NCBI RefSeq assembly: GCF_003172955.1
Contig: NZ_QGKR01000229.1
Coordinates: 1 to 36,389, forward strand
Source: Micromonospora acroterricola
GTDB lineage: Bacteria; Actinomycetota; Actinomycetes; Mycobacteriales; Micromonosporaceae
Direction of reading: 5' to 3'
Length of the DNA: 36,389 nucleotides
Part shown: piece by piece, positions 35,135-36,389 of the stretch
Position numbering within the stretch: position 1 is the stretch's first letter
Layout of the letters: each line of letters opens with the position of its first letter
Translations under genes and position numbers: made by a program
Notes under the pieces: model-generated
The model's database searches: none
The model's input: only the letters and a program-made list of their open reading frames with translations
Told to the model about the DNA's origin: nothing

Positions 35135-36300
35135 CCCACGCCACCGGTGACGTCGCCGAGCGGGCCGCCGCCGGCTTCACCTCCCAGTACGGCGACCGCG
35201 CCGCCGGCCGCTGGGCGGCTCCCGGGCGCGTGAACCTGATCGGCGAACACACCGACTACAACGACGGGTTCGTGCTGCCCTTCGCGCTGCCACTGCGCAC
35301 CGTCGTCGCCGCCGACCGGCAGGATGGCGACCGCTGGACGGTCTGGTCCGAGCTCTCCGACGAGACGATCAGCTTCGGCGCGGACGACATCGCCGAGCCG
35401 GGCCGGGTCACCGGCTGGGGCGCGTACGTCGCGGGGGTCGTCTGGGCCCTGCGCGAGGCCGGCCACCCGGTGCCGGGCGCCCGGCTGGCCATCGCCTCCG
35501 ACGTGCCGCTGGGCTCCGGGCTCTCCTCCTCGGCGGCGCTGGAGTCGGCCGTGCTCGCCGCGCTGCTCGACCTGGGCGGGCTGGAGTTGCCCGCCGAGCG
35601 GCAGCCCCGGTTGGCGCAGCGGGCCGAGAACGTCTACGTCGGCGCGCCGACCGGGATCATGGATCAGTCGGCGGTGATCCGCTGCCGTTCCGGGCACGCC
35701 CTCTTCCTCGACTGCCGCGACGAGTCCGTCGAGCACATCCCGTTCGACCTGGACGCCGCCGGGCTGGCCGTGCTGGTCATCGACAGCCGGGCGCCGCACC
35801 GGCACGCCGACGGCGAGTACGCCGCCCGCCGCCGGTCCTGCGAGGCCGCGGCCAAGACGCTCGGCGTCCCCGCCCTGCGCGACGTTGCCGTCGACCAGCT
35901 CGACACCGCGCTGGCCCGGCTCGACGACGAGGAGACCCGGCGGCGGGTCCGGCACGTGGTCACCGAGGACCAGCGCGTGCTGGACACGGTGGCGCTGCTG
36001 CGCGCCGGCCGGGTCCGGGACATCGGCCCGCTCCTCACCGCCTCGCACGTCTCGATGCGCGACGACTTCGAGATCACCGTGCCCGAGATCGACACGGCGG
36101 TGGAGGCCTCGCTGGAGGCCGGCGCGCTGGGCGCCCGGATGACCGGCGGAGGCTTCGGCGGCTGTGTCCTCGCCCTGGTGGAGGCGGACCGGGTCGACGC
36201 CGTCGCCGCCGCCGTGACCGCCGCGTACGCCGAGCGTGGCTTCACCGCACCCGGCACCGTCCCGGTCCTCCCCGCCCCCGGCGCCACCCGCCTGGACTGA
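35131..36300 (+). CDS. galK: Galactokinase
   Basis: 389 residues, GHMP kinase family. The galactose-binding signature GRVNLIGEHTDYNDGFVLP is at 32-50, the ATP-binding PLGSGLSSSAA at 126-136, and the third motif ARMTGGGFGGC near the C-terminus. It phosphorylates galactose to galactose-1-phosphate for the Leloir pathway. The GAPTGIMDQ block is present. Full length for the family. The last 89 bases of the window after the stop hold no gene I can see; a small ccggg/cccgg hairpin follows the stop. Confidence 0.95.
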   Translation: MTHATGDVAERAAAGFTSQYGDRAAGRWAAPGRVNLIGEHTDYNDGFVLPFALPLRTVVAADRQDGDRWTVWSELSDETISFGADDIAEPGRVTGWGAYVAGVVWALREAGHPVPGARLAIASDVPLGSGLSSSAALESAVLAALLDLGGLELPAERQPRLAQRAENVYVGAPTGIMDQSAVIRCRSGHALFLDCRDESVEHIPFDLDAAGLAVLVIDSRAPHRHADGEYAARRRSCEAAAKTLGVPALRDVAVDQLDTALARLDDEETRRRVRHVVTEDQRVLDTVALLRAGRVRDIGPLLTASHVSMRDDFEITVPEIDTAVEASLEAGALGARMTGGGFGGCVLALVEADRVDAVAAAVTAAYAERGFTAPGTVPVLPAPGATRLD

Positions 36301-36389
36301 CTGTGAGGCTGGCCGGGTTGGCCCGGAGGTGATGGGCTGATGGTCGGCAGTAGTGGACGTGACTCTTGGCCTGACTGGCTTTGTGCCTT

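Overview
The window is about 36 kb of very GC-rich DNA with strong G/C at third codon positions. Conservon signalling genes, leaderless-looking promoters, GTG starts and a MsiK-type (ATPase-less) maltose transporter operon point to an actinomycete. The family Micromonosporaceae (Micromonospora or Salinispora type) is my best guess, from overall protein character rather than a search. It looks like ordinary chromosome: no tRNA, rRNA, insertion sequence, integrase, phage gene or CRISPR array was seen.

Layout. (1) Positions 1-6805 hold two conservon-type signalling loci facing tail to tail. One is the 3' end of a sensor kinase on the + strand. The other is a complete cvnA-cvnB-cvnC-cvnD operon on the - strand (kinase, roadblock, DUF742, Ras-like GTPase). 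A long hairpin lies between them. (2) 7000-11272 holds a uridine-kinase-like P-loop protein, adenosine deaminase, a divergent F420/flavin oxidoreductase versus MarR-RlmA-type methyltransferase pair with a twin-palindrome operator, and a probable DUF4272 protein. (3) 11384-19249 (- strand) is a nucleoside uptake and salvage operon in the order BMP-type lipoprotein, two-domain ABC ATPase, two permeases, cytidine deaminase with an extra C-terminal domain, thymidine phosphorylase. (4) 19509-28649 holds a small membrane protein followed by a maltodextrin locus: malE-malF-malG plus a GH13 hydrolase on the - strand, a divergent LacI/MalR-type regulator, and a second GH13 alpha-glucosidase on the + strand. 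One operator motif recurs at all three control regions. (5) 28855-33957 holds a VOC protein, an acidic hypothetical protein, a YihY-GntR pair, a 2H phosphoesterase, trpS and a CorC-like CBS protein. (6) 34151-36300 is galE-galK with overlapping ATGA.

How the genes fit together. The nucleoside operon brings nucleosides in; Cdd and the nearby Add deaminate cytidine and adenosine, and DeoA splits thymidine. The mal locus imports malto-oligosaccharides and trims them to glucose inside the cell; its ATPase is absent and is presumably supplied elsewhere. The conservon would relay an unknown stimulus from a nitrate/nitrite-sensor-like kinase to a small GTPase.

The most notable points are the cytidine deaminase fusion, an apparent CTG start for the nucleoside ABC ATPase, the twin MarR operator over two leaderless promoters, the shared MalR-type operator set, and the orphan conservon kinase end. 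No wholly new defence or mobile system was recognised.
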